Source of the DNA: Albifimbria verrucaria
Taxonomy: Eukaryota > Ascomycota > Sordariomycetes > Hypocreales > Stachybotryaceae
Reading direction: 5' to 3'
Assembly (NCBI GenBank): GCA_020081605.1
Contig: JAHREC010000018.1
Span: forward strand, 2,294,001 to 2,358,000
DNA: 64,000 nt
A model generated the notes under the pieces. The model saw nothing but the letters and a program-made list of their open reading frames with translations, did not search any database and was not told the origin of the DNA. Below, piece after piece: positions 1-12,829 of the stretch. The position numbers and the translations under genes are program-made. Numbering within the stretch: the stretch's first letter is position 1; each line of letters starts with the position of its first letter.

Positions 1-2
1 CC

Positions 3-407
3 ATGTCTAACAAACTTGGAGAAGAGCCCCGCCGTACGGTGCTCCCCACATCCGCCTAAGCCTGCGTATGGCGGTCCCTCGCCATACCCAGAAGAATCGC
101 AAGGCAGCTACCCGCCTCCTCAGCAACAAATGCAAGGCTATTACCCGCCTCAGCAACAACAAGTACAAGGCTACTACCCACCTCAGCAGCAGCAGCAGCC
201 ATATTATCAGCCTGGCCCCAGATGGGATATTACAACCAAGGGCCTCAAGGCCCGTTTCCTGCCGGTCACGGCCCTTACCCTCCAACCGGCGCCTACGGAC
301 CACAAGGCTATCCTCCTCCTCAAGCGCGTGAACGTCGAGGACCCGGTATTTTCGAGGGCTTGCTGGCTGGTCTGGCCTGCTGCTGCTGCTTAGACCTACT
401 CTTCTAA
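3..407 (+). CDS. CYSTM-like P/Q/Y-rich small protein with C-terminal Cys cluster
   Basis: The protein is about 135 aa. Its body consists of repeated Pro-Gln-Tyr units (GYYPPQQQ type, residues ~35-75) and it ends in a hydrophobic, Cys-rich tail, AGLACCCCLDLLF. This is the layout of fungal CYSTM-type proteins, small tail-anchored proteins often linked to stress responses; the exact role is unknown. The reading frame is broken at three C runs near positions 35, 46 and 216. Adding one C at each joins ATG 3 (MSNKLGEEPPPYGAP) to the repeats and to the Cys tail. The start is two bases from the window edge, so an upstream exon cannot be excluded. The family call is fairly safe; the function is not. 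Confidence 0.7.
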
Positions 408-2993
408 GCGACTTCTGTACCAATGTATCAACCAACTCGGAGTGGCACATCTACTGTGTTTCGGTTTTGCCGGGTATCGAGCGCAAACAGCGACGGCTAT
501 CGTAATAAGGTGTTGAGATGGGGATGGAATTGCCGTACACTTTTACTATTGTATGTTGTATCGCCCATGGCACTGGGCTCGGCATAGGGTGTTAGGGCGT
601 CTGGTTCTGTTGGGCAGTGACAGCATAATAAAATGCAGCCCTTCGGTTTTTTGAGGAGTGGGTGTTTTTGTATTTTTCTTTCCTCCTAACATTCCAAATT
701 AGAGGCGGGTGTGCTTTTACTTGTTATTGAAGGTGTACTAGGTAGGCCCTGTCAGCACGAGCTTTGTTGTTGACTCAATATAACTTTCGACATCCGACGT
801 CCTTGAATCCATTTCGCGTCCAACTTGAGTATGTGGCTGTCACCAGCACTTGGAGACATTATGATTAGTAGTTGTAGGGTTCAGCCTCGGGGTGTTGGTT
901 TTGTTATCCATTTCTGGCTTTGATGATCCCGAACTTGCAAAGTACGGCCACAGTTACTGTAACGGATGTAGTTAGGTGTTGGACCGGTTGGGTAGTGTAA
1001 TGGTGGAACATTGATTGAGTGATGTCAAGAGTCCATCTCCGGAAAGTGGACTCTCGGCGCAGATGCGTCAATCGACCCGCTGGATGGCCAGAGACCATTA
1101 AAAAGTCTATATTGTCACATCCAGGTCGGAATTCTGAAATGCCATGACTAACAAGCCGATATCTTCAGACCACAGCCCATGCGATTCGACGCCGCATTCC
1201 CGAAAATGGCATGGTCTGCCACTACTCATTACTCTGTACAGGGTAACTGATCTTTTGCCGTTGGGTACGACATGCCTCTATCCGCTATGGGGGTGACGGT
1301 TTAAACATCGTAAGCTGTTCGCAAAGATCCGAATGGTGGACATGATAACTAATGACCGCACATGATATATTGGTTCGTGGAAATCCTAGATATGAAGAGC
1401 AGAAGCCAATGCTGACTTTAGTGATAGGTGGGCAGATTTCAACAACAGGCATATCGAAATTTACATGGGCCGCTTGAGTGCCTCGATCCAATGGGAAGGC
1501 CGCTGCGTCGGTCGCAGGATCATGTTCAATAAATGTAAACATGAAAGTAGCACTCTATATTAAGCCCGCTCTTGCGGCGATGTCCTCAACCTGCATACAT
1601 GTCGTTGTGCGCAGGCAGCATGGATGTCACAGACGATACCCTGAAGCCATCAGGAGCAGAACATGGTCGGACACACACAGGATTTCACTACGAGCCGGTA
1701 CAGTATAGCGACAGAAGCACCGTGATTTGAGCTAACGTGTATGATGATGGCCAAATGTGAAATAATCCAAAGAGGTAGCTTGTCGTGCGTATTTGACATA
1801 CCTACGTACATTAGTAGGTATACGAGGGAACCACTCTGGAGCCCCAAGCATCCGCATCCACTCCGTGTTCCCACATCAGGATACCGGCATGACATACCTA
1901 AATCTAAATGGCTTGGTATGGAGACCGACCCTGTCTCTTGTTTAGCGGATGTGGCAATTTTGAGAAGCGAATGCGAAAAACCGAGACGTTGTATGGTGTA
2001 TCTGTATTGCAAATTACCTAAGTACGATCTCGGAATGGCAGCAATTGCCGCGCAGCCATGATCACAAAGGAACGACGCAAACATCGCCTGTGGCTTGTCC
2101 AAGCAAGAGACATGCTTGCATCATCGATAGAGGGTTACATCCAGAGCAGGCATGCAGAGCTTGTTTTCCGCCAATTAGGCAGGGTCCACGGCCTCAAATT
2201 ACACCATGGATGGCTGTGAAACCTGGCGTTACCCAAACAGGCAGCCTGCTCTGCTTCCAGCATCCAGATGGCTCAGCCGATCGCATCCAGCGAGCTGTGT
2301 CGTCTGGTCTGAGGGCAACGGAGGCCCCTTCTGCCACACTAATTTTGTAGGCGCGCTCGAAACGAGCCCTGGCAACGCCCTCGAATTGTGGAAAATTCGT
2401 GCCACGCCATGTCGGCGGCAACGCGCGGTGGAGGATATCGACACGACGGCGACACGCCGTTGCCCTCGTAGGCGCTGGGCTGTGGGCGCTTCGCATCCAC
2501 TGGAATGGGTGGGCCGCAGTGAATCAGTGGAGAGCCACCAGGGGCCCCAGCAAGCCCAGCCGCTGGCCACAGCGCATTGGTGGCCAATGAAGCCTCTGAT
2601 GTCACTGTCTTGAATCGCTTCTTCCAGGTTTGTGGGCTCCAATCAACTGCCAATCATGACGCTGGTCCATTCTCAAACAGCCCTTGGCAAGGGCCTCTCT
2701 TAACAATCCCACGATCCCCTTCTTTCATATGCATTGCTTGTTTGGAATTTCCTTCCCTCCCCTCCATCTGCCTTTTTGTTCTACAGCGTAGCGTTGGTTG
2801 TGATGGCCTGGTCCATTTCATTCACCAAGTCTAGTTTGCTGTTTTTCGCTGCCCGTCGTTCTTGACGACTGGACCGCCGTATTCTTTGCCCATCGAGGGC
2901 CCAACCATCATCGCCCAACCTGCGACGACACCTCCAGGTGTCTTCCTCCGCTCCCCTTTTACATTCTCTCGAATGCTCCAACCATCCTGAAAT
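408..2993. other. intergenic, no gene recognised
   Basis: This stretch of 2.6 kb separates the CYSTM gene from the CSC1-like gene. It contains several open frames of 100-150 codons on both strands (for example minus 1650-2102 and 2229-2642), but none shows a recognisable domain, consistent codon use or exon logic. The last 300 bases are C/T-rich, as expected of a promoter and 5' leader for the gene starting at 2994. Confidence 0.5.
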
Positions 2994-5900
2994 ATGTCGT
3001 CAACAGAGTCCGCGGCGTCGTCTTCGGCGACGGAGACGTTGTCCTCCATCGCTTCCTCCGTCATCAGCTCTATTACATCCGCCTCGATTCCCAGCACCCC
3101 ATCCTCTACGCCTGCTCCCTCCTCCACCCAAGTATCAGATACAGGTTCCGGTGCAGCACAAGGAGATCAAGGTATAGGCATTACGAGCTTCCTCACTGCT
3201 CTGGGTGTGGCTGTTGCCATCTTCGCCGTGCAGATCCTTCTGTTCCTACTATTGCGAAACAAGTTGGCTCGTATCTTGTATGTTCTTTCAATAACCTTGC
3301 AGAAGCTTGCTCTGTACTGACTCATGCCCTCAGCAAACCCAAGACATATTTGGTCCCCGAGCGCGAGCGTACCGATCCCCGCCATCGACCATCTTGGGCT
3401 TGTTCCATGCCATCATGCGATTCAGCGATCGAGAGCTCATTAAGAAATGCGGCCTGGATTCATATTTCTTCCTGCGCTACCTAAAAGCCCTATTGATTAT
3501 CTTTATACCCATCTGCTGCGTTGTAATGCCCATTTTGATCCCTGTCAACTACGTTGGCGGGAGAGGAAAGAAGATTGATGTTAAAGGAAATTCAACGGAA
3601 AAAGGAGTGCCACGAGGGCTTGACACGCTTGCATGGGGCAATGTTAGTCCCACACAAACAGGCCGCTATGCGGCTCACCTACTCATGGCTATCTTGGTCG
3701 TCATTTGGGTCTGCGCTGTTTTCTTCTTCGAACTTCGGGTATATATCAAGGTTCGCCACGACTATCTTACCAGTGCCGAGCATCGACTACGAGCTTCAGC
3801 CACCACAGTTCTTGTCAACTCGATTCCTGCAAAATGGTTGAGCGAGGAAGCCCTGAACGGCTTGTTCGACGTGTTCCCAGGTGGTGTACGCAACGTGTGG
3901 CTCAACAGAGACCTCAGCACACTACTTGACAAGATCTCATTGCGAGACAAGATTCATCGCAAGCTTGAAGATGCTGAAACACAGTTGATCAAGGAGGCCA
4001 AGAAGTCTCATTTGAAGAAGACTCGTGCCGAGGAGAAGAAGAGGCGCAAGCAGCTGAAGATCAAGTCTGAAACTAAGGAGGAAAGACTTGCTCGTGAAGC
4101 TAAAGAAGATGAAGACGCAAAGCGAATGGCGAACAGCACTGGTGGAGTTACCGCCGGTGATCACCACAATGTTCCTCACACTATAGGTGAAGGAGTCCGA
4201 GAGTCGCAGCAAGAGCAGCATAATCACGACATGAACTCTGAAAATGATTCAAGGGGCATGAAGATTCCTATTATCGGCGCTCCGCTTGCCAAGGTTGGCC
4301 ATGGCCTAAAGGGTGTCGTCAGTAAAGCTGGCAATGAAGTAGACCATACGCTTGAAACCACGAACGGCTTCATTGGTCTTTCTCAGCCTCCGAGCTCAAC
4401 AGTTGGTCGACAAAGTGTAGAGCGCCGTAAGGATCGCATTGAAGAAGAGACCGATGATATTCCCCTCAGTCGGCCACGGAAACCCTGGATCGACCCTTTT
4501 CCATGCACTCCAGTGAGTCAACTCGAGCTATTAAAGCCGGCGAGAATCCTCCGTCACGAGCGGGTAACCGTGTTCGTCACCTCGACAACATTGAGGATAT
4601 GTATGTGAAGGAAGAAACAAAATTCTGGGAGTTTTGGAAACCGCCCTCAGGCAGTTATGCCTCCCCGGTACCCCAGGGCGCAGCAGCAGCCGAATATCGA
4701 TACAATAAAACCCACGAGCATAAGTCGATCTGGCAGAGGATCAAGGAATCGCTTCCTTCATGGGCCCAGAGGAGCAGACTTATGAGTATCCTGCTGCCTT
4801 CAACCCTGATTATAAAGAGGAACAAGAGAACGGTGCCGAGTGGGAGAAGTACCTTAAGAAGAAACACCGACCTACGCATCGCCTCCCTCTTTTCGGAGTA
4901 AACTGGCTATTCGGCTTGCCTTTGGTAACCAAAAAGGTAGACACTATTTACTGGTGCCGAGAGGAGCTGGCGAGGCTGAACCTGGAGATTGAAGAAGACC
5001 AAAAGCACCCGGAGCGATTCCCTTGATGAACTCAGCCTTTGTCCAATTTAATCACCAGGTGGCAGCGCACATGGCATGCCAAAGTGTTGTTCACCACGTC
5101 CCGAAGCAAATGGCACCTCGAACCATCGAAATATCCCTCGCGATGTTATATGGAGTAATATGGCTCTCCCATGGTGGCAGGAGTGGGTTCGGGCAGCCGT
5201 TGCCTTTGTCATTGTCGCAGCCATGATCTTTCTCTGGGCCATTCCCGTGGCCTGGACGGCTGCTCTGAGTCAACTTGATGAGCTCATCAAGGAGAATGAA
5301 TGGCTCTCCTTTTTGAAGGAAAATGAACACGTCGAGGCGTTTGCTAAAGCAGTGGCTGGTGTCTTGCCTGCAGTCTTCCTGGCTTTGCTCCTGTTCCTGA
5401 TTCCCATCATCTTAGGGTTCCTTGCCCAATTCAAGGGAGCCAAGACGGGCGCTCAGAAGACTGAATTCGTTCAGGTGTTTTACTTCGCCTTCCTCTTTAT
5501 CCAGGTCTTCTTGATTGTATCGATCGCATCTTTCTTCGCCGCTTCCTTTGACGAATTGATCAACAATTTCAAAAATATCAAGGAAGTCAACGATGTGCTT
5601 GACTTACTGGCAGGAAATCTTCCCAAAGCTGCCAACTACTTCTTCTCTTACATGATTCTTCAGGCCATGTCGACTAGCTCCGGTACTTTACTTCAAATTG
5701 GCACTCTCCTCGTTTGGTATGTTGTTGCTCGTATGTTCGACAGCACCGCACGACAGAAGTGGACAAGAAACACGAAGCTCAATGAGGTTCGCTGGGGCTC
5801 TTTCTTTCCAGTGTATACCAACTTCGCCTGTATCGCAATTATTTACAGCGTCATCGCGCCGTTGATTTCTATTTTTGCAATCATCACGTTCAGTCTTCTG

Positions 5901-6813
5901 TGGTTGGCTCAAAGATACACCATGTTATACGTCACTCGATTCGAGAGTGATACCGGAGGTGTCCTTTACCCTCGAGCTATCAACCAAACGTTTACCGGCC
6001 TGTACGTTATGGAGCTTTGCTTGGCAGGTTTATTCTTCACCACGCAAAATGAAAAGGGCAAATTCACATGTACAACGCACGGCACCATCATGATCGTGGT
6101 CCTCATTTTGACCATCATCTACCAGCTGCTTCTCAACTGGTCATTCTCTCCACTGTTCCGATATCTTCCCATTACTTTTGAAGATGAGGCAGTTCTACGA
6201 GACGAGGCTTTCCAACGCGCCCAAGATCAGCGCTTGGGGCTGATTGACGAAGATGATGAGGAGGATGATGACGAGTTGGATAAGCGGACGGAGAAGAAGT
6301 CTCCGGTCTCACAAAGCGACGACCAAGATATCGAGTTACGTGATGTCAAAGCCCGCCGAAGGAGCCAGAACCGCAAGTTCAACCCTGTCAAACAGGTGGG
6401 CACTTGGGCGAAGGGTGGAGGTAACCAGTTGAAAAAGCTGGCAGTGCGAAACGATGGCAACAACAAAGCGGCCAAGTATCGCCAGGATCGAAGACAAAAA
6501 GATCTCGAAGCCCAGCGTGCAATTGGCAACGCGTTATACGGAGACTTCCACGACGAAATCGAAGACTTGACCCCAGATGAGCGTGACATGTTGACACAGC
6601 ACGCATTTCAACATTCGGCGTTGCGAGCTCGACGACCTACGGTCTGGATTCCTCGCGATGATCTTGGTGTCAGTGACGACGAAATTCGGCGCACTAGGGA
6701 GTACAGTGATCATATATGGATCAGTAATGAGGGCACGGCTCTTGACAGCAAGATGCGCGTGGTGTATGGAAAAGCCCCCAGACTTTTCCGAGGTGGACTT
6801 GATCAGCCTCTAA
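2994..6813 (+). CDS. CSC1/OSCA-like (DUF221, Phm7/Rsn1-type) cation channel
   Basis: A multi-spanning protein of the OSCA/TMEM63 superfamily, whose members are calcium-permeable channels gated by osmotic or mechanical stress; the fungal Phm7/Rsn1 branch is mostly at the plasma membrane. Visible order: Ser/Thr-rich N-terminus, first TM (residues ~65-90), intron 3278-3333, two more TMs (RSN1_TM), a cytosolic PHM7_cyt region with a Lys/Glu-rich coiled insert (~4000-4130), the RSN1_7TM block (5180-6160), and a basic C-terminal tail. Total about 1250 aa. The frame is interrupted at 3377-3380 (C run), 4497-4500 (T), ~4757 (T), 5030-5032 (C), 5135-5137 (C) and 6775-6779 (C run, two bases short). With these corrected the protein ends in DFSEVDLISL with TAA at 6811-6813, a typical PHM7_ext end. 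Without the last correction the frame runs to 6977. Confidence 0.88.
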
Positions 6814-7366
6814 TTGAAATGATAACGGTTTTGCACGAGAACATGGCGCTATCCCTTTCTTGCTTTCCTTTTCGTACATATACTCTCGTCGCTGGTCTAG
6901 AGAGCCGTGGCCTGCTGGGAAGACCACGTCTTAGGACGTTTCTGCATGGTGTAGACAGCGCTTCTTGGAGGAGTTAGACCTTTGTTTTCGAGATGACGAC
7001 ATGCATTTAGATACCTTAGCATTCTTTATAAGCATACGCTTAACAACAGGATAGCAGAAGAATGATTCCTGATAGATTCCCAAATTGAACTATTACTCAC
7101 ATGTTTCGTTCAGCTAATGCTGTCCCCTCAGTGCTGTCCTTTAAGATGTGACTGGTCAAAGTGTAAACTGGGCGTTGTGGAAGCTTCCGCATGTCTTACC
7201 ATTGCAACTCCGCTAGGATTATAAATCATTTAGCCATGCAGATGTGCCTCCCGCATATTAATCCATGGCCTGCATCTTGACCCAGCCGATCGATCTTCCT
7301 CCTTGATCGACCACATACCTTGTTTGAGCTTGCACTTATCCATCAAGCACCATCACCATCACCATC
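6814..7366. other. intergenic, terminator/promoter region
   Basis: 3' flank of the CSC1-like gene and 5' flank of the DUF427 gene. Apart from short ORFs that are the shifted tail of the upstream gene, nothing coding is visible. A (CAC/CAT) run directly precedes the start at 7367. Confidence 0.5.
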
Positions 7367-7816
7367 ATGAGCGGCAAAGCAGTAACCTCCAAAACGGGCC
7401 ATGCCACGGCCACGGTCGGCGGAACCGTCATTGCTGAGACGGACACCTGGGAGGAGGTCGAGGGCAACGTCTACTTCCCGCCCGCGAGCGTCAAGCGTGA
7501 GTACTTCTCCGGCACGGAGCGCTCTACGTTCTGCCCGTGGAAGGGCCACGCCAGCTACTACACGATCGACGTGAATGGTGAGTCTCACTACAGTCCATGC
7601 GCTGTCACAAGGAACAGGTATTAACCGGGGACGTGGACTCCAGGGACGAAGTTGGATAATGCGGCTTGGTACTACCCAGAGCCGTATGAGAAGGCTACGG
7701 GTATCAAAGACTACGTCGCGTTTTGTAAGACTGACCTGGATCCCATGCTTGATGCAGTTGCTGTGATGCTGACTCCAACCCCAGATAAGAATCACGTCCA
7801 GGTAACAGTCGAGTAA
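7367..7816 (+). CDS. DUF427 domain protein
   Basis: A 107-aa protein in three exons: 7367-7577, 7644-7724 and 7785-7816. Both introns have GT..AG ends and all phases agree (total 324 nt). The sequence has the DUF427 hallmarks: a central WKG motif (CPWKGHASYY), followed by AAWYYPEPYEKATGIKDYVAFYK. The fold is a small beta-tent; no biochemical role is firmly known for the fungal members. It is one of the few genes here with no frame error. The minus-strand frame over the same bases (7343-7795) is a shadow. Confidence 0.9.
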
Positions 7817-8074
7817 TGATATTAATGGTTTATTCTATAATTTAAATCGCTGTCTGAACTAATATTGCAAATGCCGGCTATTTTCATGAGATCTTCCATG
7901 TGATCGTCTTCCAAAAGGATTATTCTTAAACAAAGAAAACGTAGTGAGGCTGTATCCAAAAGCCTTGTCTCCCAACGCCGGCTCCTAAATGATATCGTCT
8001 ATAGCCCTTGCTTTCTATTCCGCATTTCTTGCTGAGCAGTTCTTGCTCGAAAACCAGAGATCATGCGATCTTGT

Positions 8075-9532
8075 TTATGATGAGTTCCGCTTCCGCCTTT
8101 CCGTCTCCATTGTGTCTTCTATCTCCTTTCGTAGAACATCATTGAAGTCTTCGGCGTTGTCGAGATACAGATGATGTCCGGCCTTGCTAATGATGACCAC
8201 ACGGGCACTGCCGTTCTCGTTTCTCTTCTCTTCCTCTGTGCCGTGCTTGAGAATTTCAGCCTTTCGTGCGTTCAGCTTCTCCTCCGCCTTAAGACCACCA
8301 TTGACGTCCATCCAGTCTTTATCACCGTACATGAAGACAATAGGGATACCATTCTCCTTGATCTTCTTGCCATCTTCTTCTCGAATGACTTGGCGGCCAA
8401 CATCCTGTATGCGGTCGATGGCGGGTCGTCGCGCGTAGGCGCCGGGAGCCAGAATGTATGACAAGGCATACTCGCCACTTCCCTTTGCTTGAAAATGGAG
8501 AAAGAATAGTCGTGCAGGATACTAGCCTCGTCGGAAGGCAGATGGTTGAACCTCCGTGCAGTCCACCCGGACACAAACCGAGGCCCCAGAGGTCCAGTGA
8601 GACGGACGAAGCTGAAAGGGAGATATTGGCATCCCAAAGCCAGACAAGCCAGCTAGGCAAAGGTCTCAAAGGAGCAGTGGGTGGTGCTCTTTGCGCCTTC
8701 TCAAGGCGCCCAGGGTTACCACTTTCCACAATTGTATCCTGATCCTGGAGAACCTCATTTTGAACTGTCGATTGCTGGGGATCTGGCAACGCATCGTTGA
8801 CGGCATATGGATTCTCAGGAATGCCAACAGGGAGGCTAGAATGAGCTTCTTTAGATGACCAGGGTACTTCAAGGCGTAGGATATGGCTAGGTAGCCTCCC
8901 AAAGAATGACCGAGCAGTGTGAAACGCTCGATCTTCTTAGCCTTTCGCCACTCCTCCAAGGCGTCTACGAACCAGTTCTCTGCCTCAATGACTTGGTCCT
9001 CCCTGCTCTTGGCATGGATCTTGAAGGGCGGCCTCGACGAGTTGCCCATGCCGAGCATGTCAAGGGCATATAGCTTGAGGCCAGGAATCCGAGTAATGGG
9101 CTCGAAGTTCTTGTAGAAGAAGCCCAGACCAGCTCCGTAGCCATGCAGCATGACCAGAGTCTCCTCGGTCTCTTCACCCACACGTTCCACAGAGAACTCA
9201 TTGAGGGCACGGTTCTTGCCAGAAAGCTTCACCATGGATCGGCGCCATACTCGGTTGCCATAGGGGTCTGAGTGAGTGGAAAGGGCAGGATTCGCAAGGC
9301 TGTCAGGGGCTTCTCGCAGGAAAGGTACAAGACCGAGAACCTGTCGTTCTACGATGGCGGGGGTAGCATTTGTCCACTAGAACATGAACTGGTCAGCGCA
9401 AATAGTTGTACAAGAGGTGCGCATAACTTACCCATTGGAAAGCAGCCTCCTTGTAACCCAAGGGAAGTAAGTCGAGACGGGTGCCGGAGCCTGGGGTGGC
9501 GGCATCGGGGTTTGGGTCTCGGTGACAGACAT
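8075..9532 (-). CDS. Cld1/ABHD4-5-like alpha/beta hydrolase
   Basis: Alpha/beta hydrolase of the CGI-58/ABHD5-Cld1 group, which act on cardiolipin or other (lyso)phospholipids, in mitochondria in the case of yeast Cld1. Start MSVTETQTPMPPPQ at 9532, one intron 9377-9431, then RQVLGLVPFLREAPDS, a TLVMLHGYGAG oxyanion-side motif, nucleophile elbow GHSLGG, a lid/acid region with YGDKDWMDV, and the H-x4-D motif within AGHHLYLDNAEDF. Length about 465 aa. The frame is broken near 9460 (AA run), 8831 (GGG), ~8620 and ~8480; each is explained by one lost base. It is divergent from SPO7, with 1.3 kb between the starts. Whether the substrate is cardiolipin or another phospholipid is an inference. Confidence 0.85.
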
Positions 9533-10826
9533 TTTAAAGTGATGTCCTGGGATAGTGGCGGCGGCAATGGTTATGCGCGATCGTTGCAAAATCGCCGACG
9601 CAGGATATTGCCTGAGCATGTCGGAGAGGAAGAGGACAAGTCAGCGGACGGGTTGGGTGCTTATAATAAACCAGCCCACCCAGGGACCAGTGAGATTGAC
9701 GCCACCAGGGCCGCGTATCAGAATCGCATGCAATTTGGTGGTGTATGCCGGACGGAGCGGATTTAACGGTGTGAATAGCGGAGTTGGTCTGGACCCGAAC
9801 CCCGGCGCAGTGGAATTAGTTGCGGAGTAAGCCTAAGTCCATGGGTTTGGAATGCAGAAGAAGGCTGAGGAGATTCCGCGGGATTGGGGGATGGGTGGGA
9901 AGAGGGAAGAGGGAAGAAGTAAGGTAAGGAGTGGAAATTGGATATGGAGGCCAGATCTTTAAGTTATTAAAGAGCAGGAGACGCCAATACGGGCACAGGA
10001 GCATCAAGACAGAGAAGGCGGTTTGCGAGTCGCCGCTTCCTCCACCCCACTATCCTCTGACATGGAAGGTGCGTGTGTTGTGCCTGTAGCGTCAGATGTA
10101 CAGAGCACATGGCCAAGCGATCGATCAATAGGCGGCTGATGCTCAACGTGGTACTGCTGTCCATGACAATTGGAGACGCTAGCCGCCAGTCCCAAGGGGC
10201 GCTATGACAGCCGCTCCACCGCCAGTTGCACGCTGACGCTGACGCTGGCCTCTGCCTCGACCTCAAGTGCTTCTCAGAAGCCTAAGGTGCCCAAATCATG
10301 GTGTGGCGGTACCTGGCTTAGCCACAGGCACAGGTACCCACGACAGGTACCCATGACAGGTACTCGCGAAAGGCGCCGCTTCAGTATGGGCGGCCAGGTA
10401 CCTACAAATTGGGCCTGCCACCCCACGTACACTGTACATGACCCATGACGCAAGTCCAAGTGCTGTCCGAGGTAGCAGGACCTGGAGCTCCAGATGCATC
10501 ACCGCCGAAAACCTCATCCTCTCTTAATGCATCACAGGCCAAGCGTTGGGGGCACGTTTTCTTCCTCTCATCCTCGCAACCACCCGACCCCTCCTCCCCA
10601 CCCAGCTCGTTATCGCTCCAGATTTCGTAGGGCTGACCGACCCTTCAGCCATTTGGTCTCCCGAATCGTGTGGCTGGCTTGCGCTTGGCTGCCAATCGCG
10701 CTCTTGTCCCAATCGCTGGATGGCTGCGGGCCTTCGCTGATCCGGCTGCTGTTCAGCCTCGCCCTCGCCCTCGTTCGCGTGCCCTTTTTCCCTCCTCGCC
10801 CTCGACTGGCATTCCTCTGCCTCAAC
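9533..10826. other. divergent promoter region between Cld1-like gene and SPO7
   Basis: No gene recognised in 1.3 kb. It holds a short 13-base tandem repeat (10329-10366, listed separately) and a C/T-rich 5' leader before SPO7 (10560-10820). Confidence 0.5.
10329..10366. repeat. three tandem 13-bp units with ACAGGTAC core
   Basis: Three adjacent units, CACAGGTACCCA (12 bases), CGACAGGTACCCA and TGACAGGTACTCG, about 460-500 bases upstream of the SPO7 start. A fourth related core, CCAGGTACCTAC, lies near 10395. Function is not known. Spacing and palindromic GGTACC cores would fit either a protein-binding array or slippage. Confidence 0.6.
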
Positions 10827-12118
10827 ATGGCCGACGACATCGACTCCATTGTCAAGGGAGCTCCCACCGCTCCCAAGCCGCCACCCATGCCACCGGTACG
10901 AACCCCATTCTGCCTGGCACGGGCAAGCAGGGTGATCCGCTGAACAACACTCCGAGCTCCCCTCCATGATATATCTGAATCTCCTGATCCTCGAAGCGTC
11001 CTTGCGAGCACAATACCTCGAATTGCGAGCGCGAAGGCGTCACCACACCTTCTTCCTCATCCTCTTGACCCTCTGGGTCGCCTTCTTTGGTTACGAACTC
11101 CGTTTTGCCGAACGAGAAGATGGCGTCGGCGTTGGAGGATCTATATACTGGGCCGTCGAAGGTATTCAAAAGGTCTGCTTCATGGGTGGCATTGTCACGG
11201 CCATCCTGATCTGGGCGACTGGTATCTGGGATCGCGGCATTCGCTGGCCTCGTCGGTGGTTTGTCATTTCCAACCGTGGGTTGCGAGGCTTCAACTGCAA
11301 GCTCGTCATAACGCGACGGCCATGGTGGGCTGAGGCTCTCTCCACCACGGGCTTTTTCCTTACCTATGGCCTGTTTTCGCACAATGCCAGCTCCTCGTAC
11401 CGCCCCGTTGACCCAGCCCTGCTCCGCGAGGTCGACAAGGAGTTGCACCTGACTCGGGAGACTCACCCGGCCTTGATGCCGCCACAAGACTATGACGAGC
11501 GGCATGGGCACGAGGAAGATTTAGCTCCTGGCGGCGATTACGTCAAGTTGTTACTACTAGCAAAGCCGTTCTCGGCTACCTTTAGGAGAACTGGGAGCTT
11601 TATCGGACGGAATACTGGGAGAGAGAAAACGAACGACGGGCTCTACTTCGAAAGAAGGTGAAGGAACAGGACCGGCGTTTGATCAAGCAGAAATATGGGT
11701 GGTTTTCGTGGCTTCCATGGTTGCGGGCTCCGACAGTTCACAACCAGCCATCTAAAATCCCCGCAGCGCTTCCCAGGTGTCGAAAAGGAGCGTCGACGCC
11801 GTGCTAGTAGCGTCCGTCGCTCCTCAATAAGTTCTTCTCGGAGCCAGACGCCGACTGTTGAAGGGACGATGGGCAGGTCAGCCGCAGGCCAAGTTCTGCC
11901 TCATCCACGGCGCCGGAGAAGCGCCGCAAAAGGCGGCCTCCATGTCGAAGCCCAAGCGGCCCGGCACAGAGTCACGGTCGGTGACGCCAGACATACCATC
12001 TCCATTGGCGAGGGAGAGCAGTTATGCGACAAGCGACTCTGCTAATGATGGGGCACGAGTCTTGAGAAGCTCTAGTACCAGGGCCAGCCCGGCCCCACTC
12101 GCGAGAATACGTAGTTAG
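10827..12118 (+). CDS. SPO7: Spo7, regulatory subunit of the Nem1-Spo7 lipin phosphatase
   Basis: Spo7 binds Nem1 in the ER/nuclear envelope; the complex dephosphorylates and activates the lipin Pah1, steering phosphatidate to diacylglycerol. The start MADDIDSIVKG is followed by a Pro-rich stretch, the conserved MIYLNLLILEASLR block, two TMs (HHTFFLILLTLWVAFFGYEL and the segment after IYWAVEGIQK), then ISNRGLRGFNCKLV, a GDYVKLLLLAKPFS block and a WELYRTEYWERENERR-type helix. The tail is basic and Ser-rich (RRRRASSVRRSSISSSRS). Frame breaks near 10894, 10963 and 11588, and at least two between 11750 and 11950, make the last ~100 residues uncertain; the most convincing tail ends in ASPAPLARIRS at 12118. 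Confidence 0.88.
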
Positions 12119-12829
12119 AATGCTCAACCTAGAATATAGCAAAGTACGAGCGGAAGCCCTGCCTTTGATGAAGAATAGAGTATTTTTTGAAGAATTGACA
12201 CTGATGTGCTGTTCCCTGCGCTATGGTGAGTCGAAAACAAAAGTAACCTAGGCCTAGACACTTCGATACGGTGCCGAACTCCCGAAGATGCCGGGGCCGA
12301 ATCCTGACTGACGTCTTGCTGATCCGTTGGCCATATTTCTTCCCTTCCTTGTGCCATAGGGCGGTTGAATAGGCCAGATCAGGAAGGTCCAGAGTATTTC
12401 TCTTGTCTGAGTCACTCAGTCAAAGCGGAACTCTGTGCTGCTAACCCAACATCGTCGAACTGCCGTCGCTGCTTTGAGAGTCGGTTGACACCTGTTTCGA
12501 AACCAGCTTACGCTCTAGTACACTGCTAGCTCGCATTCCATCGTGATTGGACCCATGAATTAGAGTAAGCCTTCTCAGGGGTTATTTTCCGCTCAGCTAT
12601 TGCCTGCGTTGAGTCACATCATCCACTTATATCCATCCCTTTGTGGAGTCGAGATATGGCCTTCTCGTACAAGGCTGCAATTCTATAAAGAACAACGCGT
12701 ATTGTTGCCAAGAGGAGAAGAATGTCACGTCAAACCAGCTCACAGAATATATACTTGTTGAATTGAACCTGCGGAATCTGCCTATTCCCGAAACATTCTA
12801 TTCTTAGCCAGCGCAATACTTCCACAATA
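12119..12829. other. intergenic, no gene recognised
   Basis: 3' flank of SPO7 and promoter of the GNAT gene. Only short unsupported frames are present. Confidence 0.5.

Noticed and set aside
1650..2102. 150-codon open frame on the minus strand
   Set aside because: No domain, biased codon use or splice context; overlaps another open frame on the plus strand over the same bases.
2194..2653. Several overlapping 100-137 codon frames on both strands
   Set aside because: GC-rich sequence keeps all frames open; none resembles a known protein and all overlap each other.
7343..7795. 150-codon minus-strand frame
   Set aside because: Shadow of the DUF427 gene, whose three exons are phase-consistent on the plus strand.
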